A DNA stretch of 64,000 nt, from positions 53,064 through 117,063 of the forward strand of contig CALCFD010000055.1 in NCBI GenBank assembly GCA_937900695.1, written 5' to 3'. The position numbers and the translations under genes are program-made. The notes beneath the pieces were generated by a model that saw only the letters and a program-made list of their open reading frames with translations, had not been told where the DNA came from and did not search any database. The stretch is from an uncultured Eubacterium sp. (lineage in GTDB: Bacteria; Bacillota; Clostridia; Peptostreptococcales; Anaerovoracaceae). The stretch's first letter is position 1, and the number at the start of each line of letters is the position of its first letter. Shown here piece after piece: positions 8,102 through 15,982 of this stretch.

Positions 8102-9463
8102 CTAATCATCAAATCCAAGTGAGTTTAGAAACTCATCTTGAAAGTTATCTAAAGTGCTAAGCTCTATTCTATGCACCTTTGTTGATAATGTTTCACAATG
8201 ATCTTTTTCATCAGCACTAAGCAATACCATAGAAGCACCTGCTAGTGCAGAATTTCCAACTAATTTAATTTTTTCTTTTGAAAGTTCTGGCAAAACCCCT
8301 GTTTTTATAAGAATATCTACAGGTGTATTTATACCAAAGCCACCTGCTAAATATAGCTGATCTAAGTCATCAATGTTGCAAGCAGTCTCTTCTAATAATA
8401 ATGTTATACCAGCTTTAATAGCAGCCTTAGCTAACTGAAATTCTCTTATATCATTTTGAGTAATTACTATATCAGGCTTATCATCTCTATATACTAAAAC
8501 AAATTCATTATCTCTTATTCTGTTTTTTAAAGACGAAAACGGATTAAATCTTTGGAACATTTCATATGATTGTATTTTTCCATCTTTATCTATAATGTTT
8601 TTATCAAGCATTTCACATATAGCAGACATAATACCTGAACCACAGATACCTATAGGTTCACTATCACCAATAGTTTTATATTTTACATCATCATTGGTGA
8701 AATGAAATTCTTCAATAGCACCTATAGTGCCCGACATACCAAATTTAATATTAGCACCTTCAAATGCTGGACCTGCAGCAGTTGAAAAACCATAAAGCAT
8801 ATCGTTTGCTTTTATAACAATTTCTCCATTGGTACCAATATCAAGAAGTAATGCATTACCATCAAAATCAGCAAGACGCGTACTTATAATACCTGCTGAA
8901 ATATCACCACCGATATGTCCTCCTATATTTGGAAGCATGTAACCATCAATGTTGTATATATCAAATTTACTTTTAACAACCATGCCAGGAATATGATCTG
9001 GTGAAAAAGGATATGCTGCAATACCATCTACAGGCATTCCTGCAAATAAAAGCATCATAGTAGTATTTCCACAAAATGTTACCCTAGATACATCTGCTAA
9101 ATCGATTTTAGCATCTTCGCAAAGTTCTAAGATCATTGAACGAATAGTCATACGAAGGGGATGCTGCATACCATAAATTCTCTCATGGTTACCAATACAG
9201 TATGAGATACGTGAAATGACGTCGGCACCAAATTGTCTCTGTGGATTATTAGCTCCCTTTTGTCCTAAAAGTTGACCAGTTTCAAGAGACCACATAGCAG
9301 CTACAACTGTTGTTGTACCTATATCAAAAGCTACGCCATACTCTCCTTTTCTACTATCGCTTTTAAAGTCGTCTGGTAAAAATATTTCCTTTAAAATTTT
9401 ATCACCATGTATATTACGACATTTACCACATTGACTGCAATTGCCATTGCAATTAAACATCAT
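8102..9463 (-). CDS. ASKHA-family reductive activator of corrinoid proteins, short form (DUF4445)
   Basis: The start is placed at MMFNCNGNC: GGAAGGAG lies just upstream and the codon overlaps the preceding gene's end. The 453-residue protein has a short N-terminal cysteine cluster (C-x3-C-x2-C-x2-C within NCNGNCSQCGKC) in place of the usual plant-type [2Fe-2S] domain, then an actin/hexokinase-fold ATPase: AFDIGTTTVVAAMW, NNPQRQFGADVISRI, LLDIGTNGEIV, and GICGSGIMS. RACo/RamA relatives use ATP to re-reduce inactive Co(II) corrinoids to Co(I). The upstream partner resembles the MetH activation domain. No corrinoid methyltransferase is in the window. Confidence 0.85.
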   Translation of the reverse strand: MMFNCNGNCSQCGKCRNIHGDKILKEIFLPDDFKSDSRKGEYGVAFDIGTTTVVAAMWSLETGQLLGQKGANNPQRQFGADVISRISYCIGNHERIYGMQHPLRMTIRSMILELCEDAKIDLADVSRVTFCGNTTMMLLFAGMPVDGIAAYPFSPDHIPGMVVKSKFDIYNIDGYMLPNIGGHIGGDISAGIISTRLADFDGNALLLDIGTNGEIVIKANDMLYGFSTAAGPAFEGANIKFGMSGTIGAIEEFHFTNDDVKYKTIGDSEPIGICGSGIMSAICEMLDKNIIDKDGKIQSYEMFQRFNPFSSLKNRIRDNEFVLVYRDDKPDIVITQNDIREFQLAKAAIKAGITLLLEETACNIDDLDQLYLAGGFGINTPVDILIKTGVLPELSKEKIKLVGNSALAGASMVLLSADEKDHCETLSTKVHRIELSTLDNFQDEFLNSLGFDD

Positions 9464-10100
9464 TTTCTCCTTCCACTGAACAGAAGTTACATCCATAACC
9501 TCTTGCCATACAAGTAGAACAGCTGTTTGTACTTATTGGATGTTCTTCGTTGAAGAATAAGTATAATCCAACTACAGACTTTTCAGGAATCATTACTAGT
9601 GAATCATTTAGTTTTATACCTAAGCTATCAAAATCGATTAGTTTAGCAAATTTAATAATTTCTTCAATATTCATACCTTCTAGACCTGGAGCAATAGAGC
9701 CGCTTACAATATAATCTTCTTGAAGTTCCATACGTAAAAGCTCTCTTAGAGCATCGACAAAAGCAGTAAGTGCCATATCTATTAGAGTATTATTTAAAAC
9801 ACTATCCTCTAAAACAGTTATATCTCCAATTGTAAGTAATGAAACTGCAGCATCTCCAATAATTTCTTTTGGAATAGTTGAAAAATACTCTGCACTGATT
9901 ACTTGATCACCTATTGACATGTTATTTCCATCGATTTTTATATCATTAAAAATAACATATTCACATTTTGGATCTAACTTATCTTTTATCTTATTGTAGA
10001 TTTCATCCCACTTCTCTTCTTGATTTGAAATCTTAGCAAATCTTTCTTTTGCAATATTAACCAATAAATTATTGTTGATTTTTAATTGATATTTCTTCAT
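9453..10100 (-). CDS. MetH activation-domain-like protein with C-terminal Cys cluster
   Basis: The start at MKKYQL is preferred over an upstream GTG because AGGTG lies about 6 bases before it. The protein is about 215 residues and resembles the B12-dependent methionine synthase activation domain (SAM-binding reactivation module): SLLTIGDITVLEDS, ALTAFVDALRELL, SGSIAPGLEGM. It ends in C-x2-C-x6-C-x2-C (CSTCMARGYGCNFC), suggesting a metal or Fe-S site. It overlaps the ASKHA gene at its end and the TVP38-type gene at its start. Together with the ASKHA protein it probably keeps a corrinoid enzyme, such as a stand-alone methionine synthase, in the active state. Confidence 0.82.
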   Translation of the reverse strand: MKKYQLKINNNLLVNIAKERFAKISNQEEKWDEIYNKIKDKLDPKCEYVIFNDIKIDGNNMSIGDQVISAEYFSTIPKEIIGDAAVSLLTIGDITVLEDSVLNNTLIDMALTAFVDALRELLRMELQEDYIVSGSIAPGLEGMNIEEIIKFAKLIDFDSLGIKLNDSLVMIPEKSVVGLYLFFNEEHPISTNSCSTCMARGYGCNFCSVEGENDV

Positions 10101-10836
10101 TTTCTTCACCTATATATTTATCGTACATATCGTCCATAAATTCATTTAATTTATGTCTATATTTTATTCCTAAAATAAAGCATACTATAGCGATGACACC
10201 TACTGCAATTGCAGCGCCATAACTACCAGTTGCTAATTGTCTTCCTATTATAATACTACCCAACATTCCTGGAGATCTACCAAGTAAAGACACAAATAAA
10301 AAAGGTTTTAATTTCATTTCTGATAAACCTGCTGCGTAATTACATAAATCTTTTGGTACACCAGGAATTAAAAATATCAAAAATATGATGATTGTTGCCT
10401 TTTTACTATTCAATCTACTGATCATCTCTCTTATTTTTTCTTCACCAAAGAATAGATGGATAGCATCGTGGCCTAGTAATTTGGCCAAATAATAAGTAAC
10501 TACAGAACCGACTAATGCACCAGCAATAGACATGGCAAAACTTACAGGTACACCATAAAAATACCCTGCAGCAATTTGAAGCCATTGTCCTGGGATTAGA
10601 CATATAATTATCTGAATACATTGAGCCCCCATATATGTAAGGGCCATAGTTCCCTTATGTTCGTTAAAATATGCTTTAACACTTTCAAGACTTGACATAG
10701 TCTCTATAACTTCTTTGTGGAAGAAATAGATATATAATGGAATTCCAACTAAAATACCTAGAAGTAATCCAAATTTCAACAATGCCATAAACACTTGGAA
10801 CTTTTTGTTGTTTTTTATTTCTCTTATCTTATTCAT
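10069..10836 (-). CDS. TVP38/TMEM64 (DedA-like) membrane protein
   Basis: This 255-residue polytopic protein has about six hydrophobic segments and the VTT-domain features: LIPGQWLQIAAGYFYG, GALVGSVVTYYLAKLLG, and the FLIPGVPKDLCNYAAGLSEM-to-GRSPGMLG stretch. The family is thought to act in lipid handling or membrane transport; the substrate is unknown. Its start overlaps the end of the PLP-lyase gene by 4 bases and its end overlaps the MetH-activation-like gene, so the three are probably co-translated. Confidence 0.88.
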   Translation of the reverse strand: MNKIREIKNNKKFQVFMALLKFGLLLGILVGIPLYIYFFHKEVIETMSSLESVKAYFNEHKGTMALTYMGAQCIQIIICLIPGQWLQIAAGYFYGVPVSFAMSIAGALVGSVVTYYLAKLLGHDAIHLFFGEEKIREMISRLNSKKATIIIFLIFLIPGVPKDLCNYAAGLSEMKLKPFLFVSLLGRSPGMLGSIIIGRQLATGSYGAAIAVGVIAIVCFILGIKYRHKLNEFMDDMYDKYIGEENEEISIKNQQ

Positions 10837-12122
10837 ATTTCCACTAAGTTTCTTTTATAAAGTTCTTGTAAAGATTTGATTACACCAAATTTAGAATGTT
10901 CATAAGTTAGTCCACCTTGGAAGTAAACTATGTAAGGTGGTCTTATAGGTGCATCTGCACTAAGCTCTATAGATGAGCCTTGGATAAATGCTCCTGCTGC
11001 CATTACTACAGGATCTTCATAACCTGGCATTTCCCATGGTTCAGGTGAAACATGGGCATCGATTGGTGCTGCCGCTTGAATTCCCTGACAAAAAGCAACT
11101 ACAGCATCACTAGAACCAAGCTTAACTGCTTGTATAATATCGCTTCTTTTATCTTCTACTTTTGGACAAATTTCATATCCCAATTTTTCATAAACTTTTC
11201 CGCAAAGTAAAGCGCCCTTAATTGCACCATTTACAATTTTGGGTGCCAAAAACAACCCTTGCATCATAGTTCTGCTTTGACCAAAAGTTAAACCGCATTC
11301 ACCTCCTATGCCTGGACAAGTAAGTCTATAGGCAATTTTATCTATTAGTTCTTTTTTACCTACTACATAACCACCAGATAAAGCAAGACCGCCACCTGGA
11401 TTTTTTATAAGAGAACCTGCCATAATATCAACACCAACATCAGTAGGTTCTTTAGTATCTAAAAATTCTCCATAACAATTATCTGCCATGAAAACAATAT
11501 CTGGCTTAGCTTCTTTAACAATTTTTGCGCACTTTTCAATTTCTTCAATAGTAATTGCATTTCTCCATGCGTATCCTGTTGCTCTTTGCAAGCATATCAT
11601 TTTAGTTTTATCTGAAATAGCATTTTTTATGGCATCATAATCAAGCTTACCATCCTTTAGTTCTACTTGATTATATATGATTCCAAATTCTTTTAAGGAG
11701 CCCATACCTTCTCCACGAATGCCAATAACCTCTTCTAAGGTATCATATGGACCTCCTGAAATATAAATCATCTCGTCGCCAGGTCTTAAAATTCCTGAAA
11801 GAGTAAGACTAAGAGCATGAGTACCATTTACAATTTGAGTTCTTACAAGTGCTGCTTCACAGTTAAATACATCTGCATAAATTCTTTCAATAGCATCACG
11901 TCCAGCATCATCGTAACCATATCCAGTATTCCAAGCAAAATGCATATCTGAAATTCTATTTTTCTGGAATGCTGCTAAAACCTTGTACTGATTGTAAGCA
12001 GTAATGTCGTCTATGGCAAGAAATTGTTCTTCAATTTCTTTTTCTGCCTCATCTACTAGTTGTAAAACCTTTTCATCAATATTAAATGAATCTTTAAGTA
12101 AGTTAAAAGTATTATTTTGCAT
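10833..12122 (-). CDS. Methionine gamma-lyase-family PLP enzyme (YnbB/aluminium-resistance type)
   Basis: This 429-residue fold-type I PLP protein belongs to the clostridial/bacilli family annotated as methionine gamma-lyase or aluminium resistance protein. Visible features are FAWNTGYGYDDAGRDAIERIYA, QIVNGTHALSLTLSGILRPGD, and the probable PLP lysine in GSLIKNPGGGLALSGG. It would cleave a sulfur amino acid or related substrate; the exact substrate is not assignable. It follows the tyrosine recombinase by 6 bases in a long reverse-strand operon, in the same order (miaA...ynbB) seen in many Bacillota. Confidence 0.88.
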   Translation of the reverse strand: MQNNTFNLLKDSFNIDEKVLQLVDEAEKEIEEQFLAIDDITAYNQYKVLAAFQKNRISDMHFAWNTGYGYDDAGRDAIERIYADVFNCEAALVRTQIVNGTHALSLTLSGILRPGDEMIYISGGPYDTLEEVIGIRGEGMGSLKEFGIIYNQVELKDGKLDYDAIKNAISDKTKMICLQRATGYAWRNAITIEEIEKCAKIVKEAKPDIVFMADNCYGEFLDTKEPTDVGVDIMAGSLIKNPGGGLALSGGYVVGKKELIDKIAYRLTCPGIGGECGLTFGQSRTMMQGLFLAPKIVNGAIKGALLCGKVYEKLGYEICPKVEDKRSDIIQAVKLGSSDAVVAFCQGIQAAAPIDAHVSPEPWEMPGYEDPVVMAAGAFIQGSSIELSADAPIRPPYIVYFQGGLTYEHSKFGVIKSLQELYKRNLVEI

Positions 12123-12128
12123 TCGTAT

Positions 12129-13256
12129 TTACTCCTTATTATTATTTTCTAAACGTTCTTTTTCCCACTCCATATCCTTAACCAAATCACGCTTTACATT
12201 TTTCTTGTGGGAAGCGTAAAGCTGAGTAGTTGTCACCTGTTCGTGATCTAGTAAAGCCTGCACATCAAAGATGGAATTTCCTCTTGCAATAAGGCTTGTG
12301 GCCGTAGTAGCTCTAAGTTTATGAGGACTATATCCGTTTTTTCTTGATGTATTAAGCCCTATAGATGTGTATTTTTTAACAAGTTGGCGAATTTGTCTAT
12401 CAGTCATGCGGTTTCCTTGCAACGATAAAAACAAAGCATCCTCGCCTTCTATTTCTTTTCTCTCATTTTCTATATAATCTAATACCACAGAAGTCACTGA
12501 ATCATTTAGAGGCATGATGGACTCTTTATCCCTTTTTCTGTAAATCTTAAACTCTCCTCGTCTAAAGTTAAATGAAGAGATGTTTAGCTGTTGCAGCTCA
12601 GATAATCTTAGGCCATAAGTTACAAATAATATGAGAATGGCCTTGTCGCGCCTCTTAGTTTTTTCCCAGTACTGATGTTCTTTTTTCGTAAGACCCATTC
12701 CCGTAGAAACAGCATCGAGCATAATCATAACTTCATCATCTTCAAGTGCTTTGATTTCACGCTCATGAGCTTTAGGCAATCTAATAGGGTTAAAGCCGTC
12801 TGTTATATTGTTATCTATAAGCTCATCTCTATAAAGCTGCTTAAACATAACTGAAATTGAAGATTTCTTGCGAGCAAGAGTCTTATTGTTATTTTCATAA
12901 ATATAAATGGTATCCTTACCTTCAACTTGGTATTTTCTGCAGTAATCTATAAAGATATTTACATCTACTGCCTTAACCTGATTTAATTCCTTTAAAGTGA
13001 TTTCCTTAGGTACACCTGCAGTAGTTAAATCGGTCTCATTTATAAGATAGTTAAAGAAAAATGTAATATCGTGAAGATAAGCCAGCCTAGTCATAGGTAA
13101 AACATTGCCCTTTAAGTATGCAAAGAAGCCTCTCATAAAGCTAGGAAGCTGGTTTTGAAGCTCTTCGCACTGAGAGATTATTTCATATTCCTTATGAACT
13201 ATGTTATCTGGTTTATCACTTTTATTGTGAATAATTACATTTTTGTCTCTATCCAT
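12129..13256 (-). CDS. Tyrosine recombinase, XerS/XerC-like
   Basis: At 375 residues this is a complete tyrosine recombinase: an N-terminal SAM-like core-binding domain (SFMRGFFAYLKG, LAYLHDITFFFNYL) and catalytic residues Arg in TYGLRLSELQQL near 212, Lys in YRKRDKES, His/Arg in SPHKLRATTAT near 308, His in LLDHEQVTTTQLY near 337 and Tyr near 345. The length and domain pattern recall XerS, the single-recombinase dif system. Its start lies inside the end of miaA (22-base overlap), so it is part of the housekeeping operon and not a phage integrase. Role in chromosome dimer resolution is an inference. Confidence 0.85.
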   Translation of the reverse strand: MDRDKNVIIHNKSDKPDNIVHKEYEIISQCEELQNQLPSFMRGFFAYLKGNVLPMTRLAYLHDITFFFNYLINETDLTTAGVPKEITLKELNQVKAVDVNIFIDYCRKYQVEGKDTIYIYENNNKTLARKKSSISVMFKQLYRDELIDNNITDGFNPIRLPKAHEREIKALEDDEVMIMLDAVSTGMGLTKKEHQYWEKTKRRDKAILILFVTYGLRLSELQQLNISSFNFRRGEFKIYRKRDKESIMPLNDSVTSVVLDYIENERKEIEGEDALFLSLQGNRMTDRQIRQLVKKYTSIGLNTSRKNGYSPHKLRATTATSLIARGNSIFDVQALLDHEQVTTTQLYASHKKNVKRDLVKDMEWEKERLENNNKE

Positions 13257-14149
13257 GAAATAATATCCTCTAAACTATCAGTGGATAAATTAAACCACTG
13301 CATATTTTCATATCTTTTAAACCAAGTAATCTGACGCTTGGCATATCTTCTAGTATTTCTTTTAACTAATTCAATAGCCTCATTTAAGTCGTACTGACCT
13401 TCAAAATATCCTATAATTTCCTTGTAGCCAATACCTTTCATAGCTATGTCATCTGCTGTAAATCCCATATCCATAAGACCTTTAACTTCTTCTAAAAGTC
13501 CCATATCAACTAAAATATCAACTCTTTTGTTGATGCGCTCATAAAGCTCAGTTCTATCTCTATTTAAACAAACCATTACAGGGTCAAATTCTTTATTTAA
13601 AGTTATATCAGTCTTAAAATCATTTAAGCCTTTGCCTGAAGTTTTAATAGCTTCAATAGCGCGAATAACTCTTTTAACATTGTTTTTATGAATTCTTTCA
13701 GCCGCCTTAGGATCAAGTTCTAAAAGGATTTCATAAAGTTTATCTGGCCCTTTTTCTTTAGCTATTTTTTCATATTCTTCTCGAAGCTCTTTATTAGAAT
13801 CTGTGTTTCCAAAATCCATATTATATAAAATAGAATTTAAGTAAAGACCAGTGCCTCCTGCAATTACAGGTACTTTGCCCTTATCAGTAATTTCTTTTAT
13901 AGCTTTTTTCGCAAGCTTTTGGTAAATGGCTACTGAAAATTCTTCCTTTGGATCTATTTCGTCTACAAGATAATGCTTCACTTGGCTTTGTTCTTCTGCT
14001 GTAGGCTTTGCTGAGCCTATATCCATATATTTATATAACTGCATAGAATCACAAGAAACGATTTCACCGTTAAAATGTTTTGCAATTTTTATGGCATATT
14101 CAGTTTTTCCAACAGCTGTTGGACCTGCAACTACTATAATTTTACTCAT
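13235..14149 (-). CDS. miaA: tRNA dimethylallyltransferase MiaA
   Basis: MiaA adds a dimethylallyl group to A37 of tRNAs reading UNN codons. The 304-residue protein has the P-loop VVAGPTAVGKTEYA at residues 5-18, the SCDSMQLYKYMDIGSAKP substrate motif, VIAGGTGLYLNSIL, and the C-terminal RRYAKRQITWFKR tRNA-contact segment. It overlaps mutL by 4 bases. The substrate DMAPP is made by the MEP pathway, for which dxs lies in the same operon. Confidence 0.97.
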   Translation of the reverse strand: MSKIIVVAGPTAVGKTEYAIKIAKHFNGEIVSCDSMQLYKYMDIGSAKPTAEEQSQVKHYLVDEIDPKEEFSVAIYQKLAKKAIKEITDKGKVPVIAGGTGLYLNSILYNMDFGNTDSNKELREEYEKIAKEKGPDKLYEILLELDPKAAERIHKNNVKRVIRAIEAIKTSGKGLNDFKTDITLNKEFDPVMVCLNRDRTELYERINKRVDILVDMGLLEEVKGLMDMGFTADDIAMKGIGYKEIIGYFEGQYDLNEAIELVKRNTRRYAKRQITWFKRYENMQWFNLSTDSLEDIISWIETKM

Positions 14150-15975
14150 GTTCTTTTAAATCTCTTCTCCATATCTGATTTAGTAATTTTGATGAAAACA
14201 GGTCTTCCATGAGGACATGAATATGGATTGTTACAATTAGTCATATCCTTTAAAAGAGCTTTAATTTCATCAAAAGTCAATTTGTCGTTGGCTTTAACAG
14301 CCGCCTTACAAGCCTTAGTAGCTATTTTATCTAAAGTTTTAATATCTCTAAAATCCTTATAATCATCTAGATTATCTATAAAATCATTTAAAAAGTTCTC
14401 CGCTTCTTCCATAGAAAAATACATAGGAATTTCAGTGATCCTGTAGGCCAATGGTCCAAACTCTTCAATAGCAAATCCAAACTCTCTTAATGGGCCAAGC
14501 CATGTATCTTCCTTTTGCTTATCACCGTGTTGCACGTTTATAACTATTGGAAGCAAAATAGTCTGTAAGGCTTTTTCTTTGTCGTTATATTGGTTTATAA
14601 ATTTTTCATAAAAAATTCGCTCGTGAGCTGCGTGCTGATCTACAAAATATATGCTATCATCATCGCAAAGCTGTATGTAAGTGTTAAAGAACTGGCCTAT
14701 GATTTTTAGACTAGTAAAGTCAAAAGGCTCTCTTTTCTCAATTTCAAACTTTTTAATTTCAATTTCTTCTTTAACAGCTTGTTTTTTAGGAATTTCTTTT
14801 GATTTGTCAAAGGTTGACAGTATATAATTTATGTCAACCGATTCCTTTATACTACTTATTCCTTCAGGAATGTCTCTTTCTTTTTTCGCAGATATTTCTT
14901 CTGCAGTAATCTGCACCTGGTTTTTATTTTCTTCCAAAGGTTTTTTGAAAATTTCTTCCTTTACAGGCTTTTCTTTAACCTCTGGCACTGCATCTTTTGA
15001 ATTTAATGCTGTTATTGTACCACTTCTAACTACCTGTGTAATTACTGATTCGTCATAGAAGCGAACTTCCCTTTTATTTGGATGAATATTAACATCCATA
15101 GTTTTAGGATCCACGTTTATAAACAGATAACAAATTGGAAATCTGCCTTCAAACAAACGTTCACTATAAGCAAGCTTTATGCCCTTTTCTATAACTTTGC
15201 TATTTATAACTCTGCCATTGACAAAGAATATTTGGCTCTTTCTTGAGTTTCGGCTTTCGCCTGGACCTGAAACGTAACCTTCTATATTTATGCCATTTTC
15301 TTCATATGAAAAAGGTATAAGTGAAGATGTATGAACTTTGCTAGTTAAAGTTTCTATGGTTTTTAGCCTGTTTCCTTTACCGTTGGTTGAAAAGAGTATT
15401 TTATCGTTGTTTATCATCCTGATTTTAATATCCGGATAAGCTAAAGCTATATGAGTTACAAACTCAATAACTGCGCTACTTTCGGCATTGTCGGATTTTA
15501 AAAACTTAAGTCTAGCTGGAGTGTTATAAAACAAATCTCTAACTATAAAGGTAGTCCCATCAGGGCAGCCAAACATTTGGTTTTCTGCTATTTGTCCACC
15601 TTCAACTACTACTTTTCTGCCTGTTTTTAAACCTCTAACTTTAGTTAAAAGCTCAGTTCTAGAAACTGCACAAATACTTGCAAGAGCTTCTCCTCTAAAA
15701 CCTAAAGTTCCTATACTATCTAAGTCACTAACAGTAGTAATCTTAGATGTGGCATGACGCATAAATGCTTTTTCACAATCTTCAGGTAAAATCCCGCAAC
15801 CATCATCTGTTATTCTTATGTAGGATTTACCTCCGTTTTTAATTTCCACTACGATTTTCTTTGCGCCTGCATCTATAGCGTTTTCTATAAGTTCTTTAAC
15901 TATGGATAAAGGTCTTTCGACTACTTCTCCTGCTGCAATTTTATCTGCTATACTTTTATCTAATATATTTATCAT
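14146..15975 (-). CDS. mutL: DNA mismatch repair endonuclease MutL
   Basis: This 609-residue GHKL ATPase has the four N-terminal motifs: KELIENAIDAGA, ITDDGCGI, HATSKI and GFRGEALASI. The C-terminal endonuclease motif DQHAAHERIFYEK near residue 445 is intact, and CPHGRP is present near the end, so this is the nicking type of MutL used by organisms without MutH. A low-complexity Lys/Glu linker (about residues 335-410) joins the halves. It starts 7 bases after mutS ends. Confidence 0.97.
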   Translation of the reverse strand: MINILDKSIADKIAAGEVVERPLSIVKELIENAIDAGAKKIVVEIKNGGKSYIRITDDGCGILPEDCEKAFMRHATSKITTVSDLDSIGTLGFRGEALASICAVSRTELLTKVRGLKTGRKVVVEGGQIAENQMFGCPDGTTFIVRDLFYNTPARLKFLKSDNAESSAVIEFVTHIALAYPDIKIRMINNDKILFSTNGKGNRLKTIETLTSKVHTSSLIPFSYEENGINIEGYVSGPGESRNSRKSQIFFVNGRVINSKVIEKGIKLAYSERLFEGRFPICYLFINVDPKTMDVNIHPNKREVRFYDESVITQVVRSGTITALNSKDAVPEVKEKPVKEEIFKKPLEENKNQVQITAEEISAKKERDIPEGISSIKESVDINYILSTFDKSKEIPKKQAVKEEIEIKKFEIEKREPFDFTSLKIIGQFFNTYIQLCDDDSIYFVDQHAAHERIFYEKFINQYNDKEKALQTILLPIVINVQHGDKQKEDTWLGPLREFGFAIEEFGPLAYRITEIPMYFSMEEAENFLNDFIDNLDDYKDFRDIKTLDKIATKACKAAVKANDKLTFDEIKALLKDMTNCNNPYSCPHGRPVFIKITKSDMEKRFKRT

Positions 15976-15982
15976 ATTTCAC

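Noticed and set aside
12129..13256. Phage or genomic-island integrase
   Set aside because: It overlaps miaA and sits in a housekeeping operon, with no phage genes, tRNA or direct repeats nearby.
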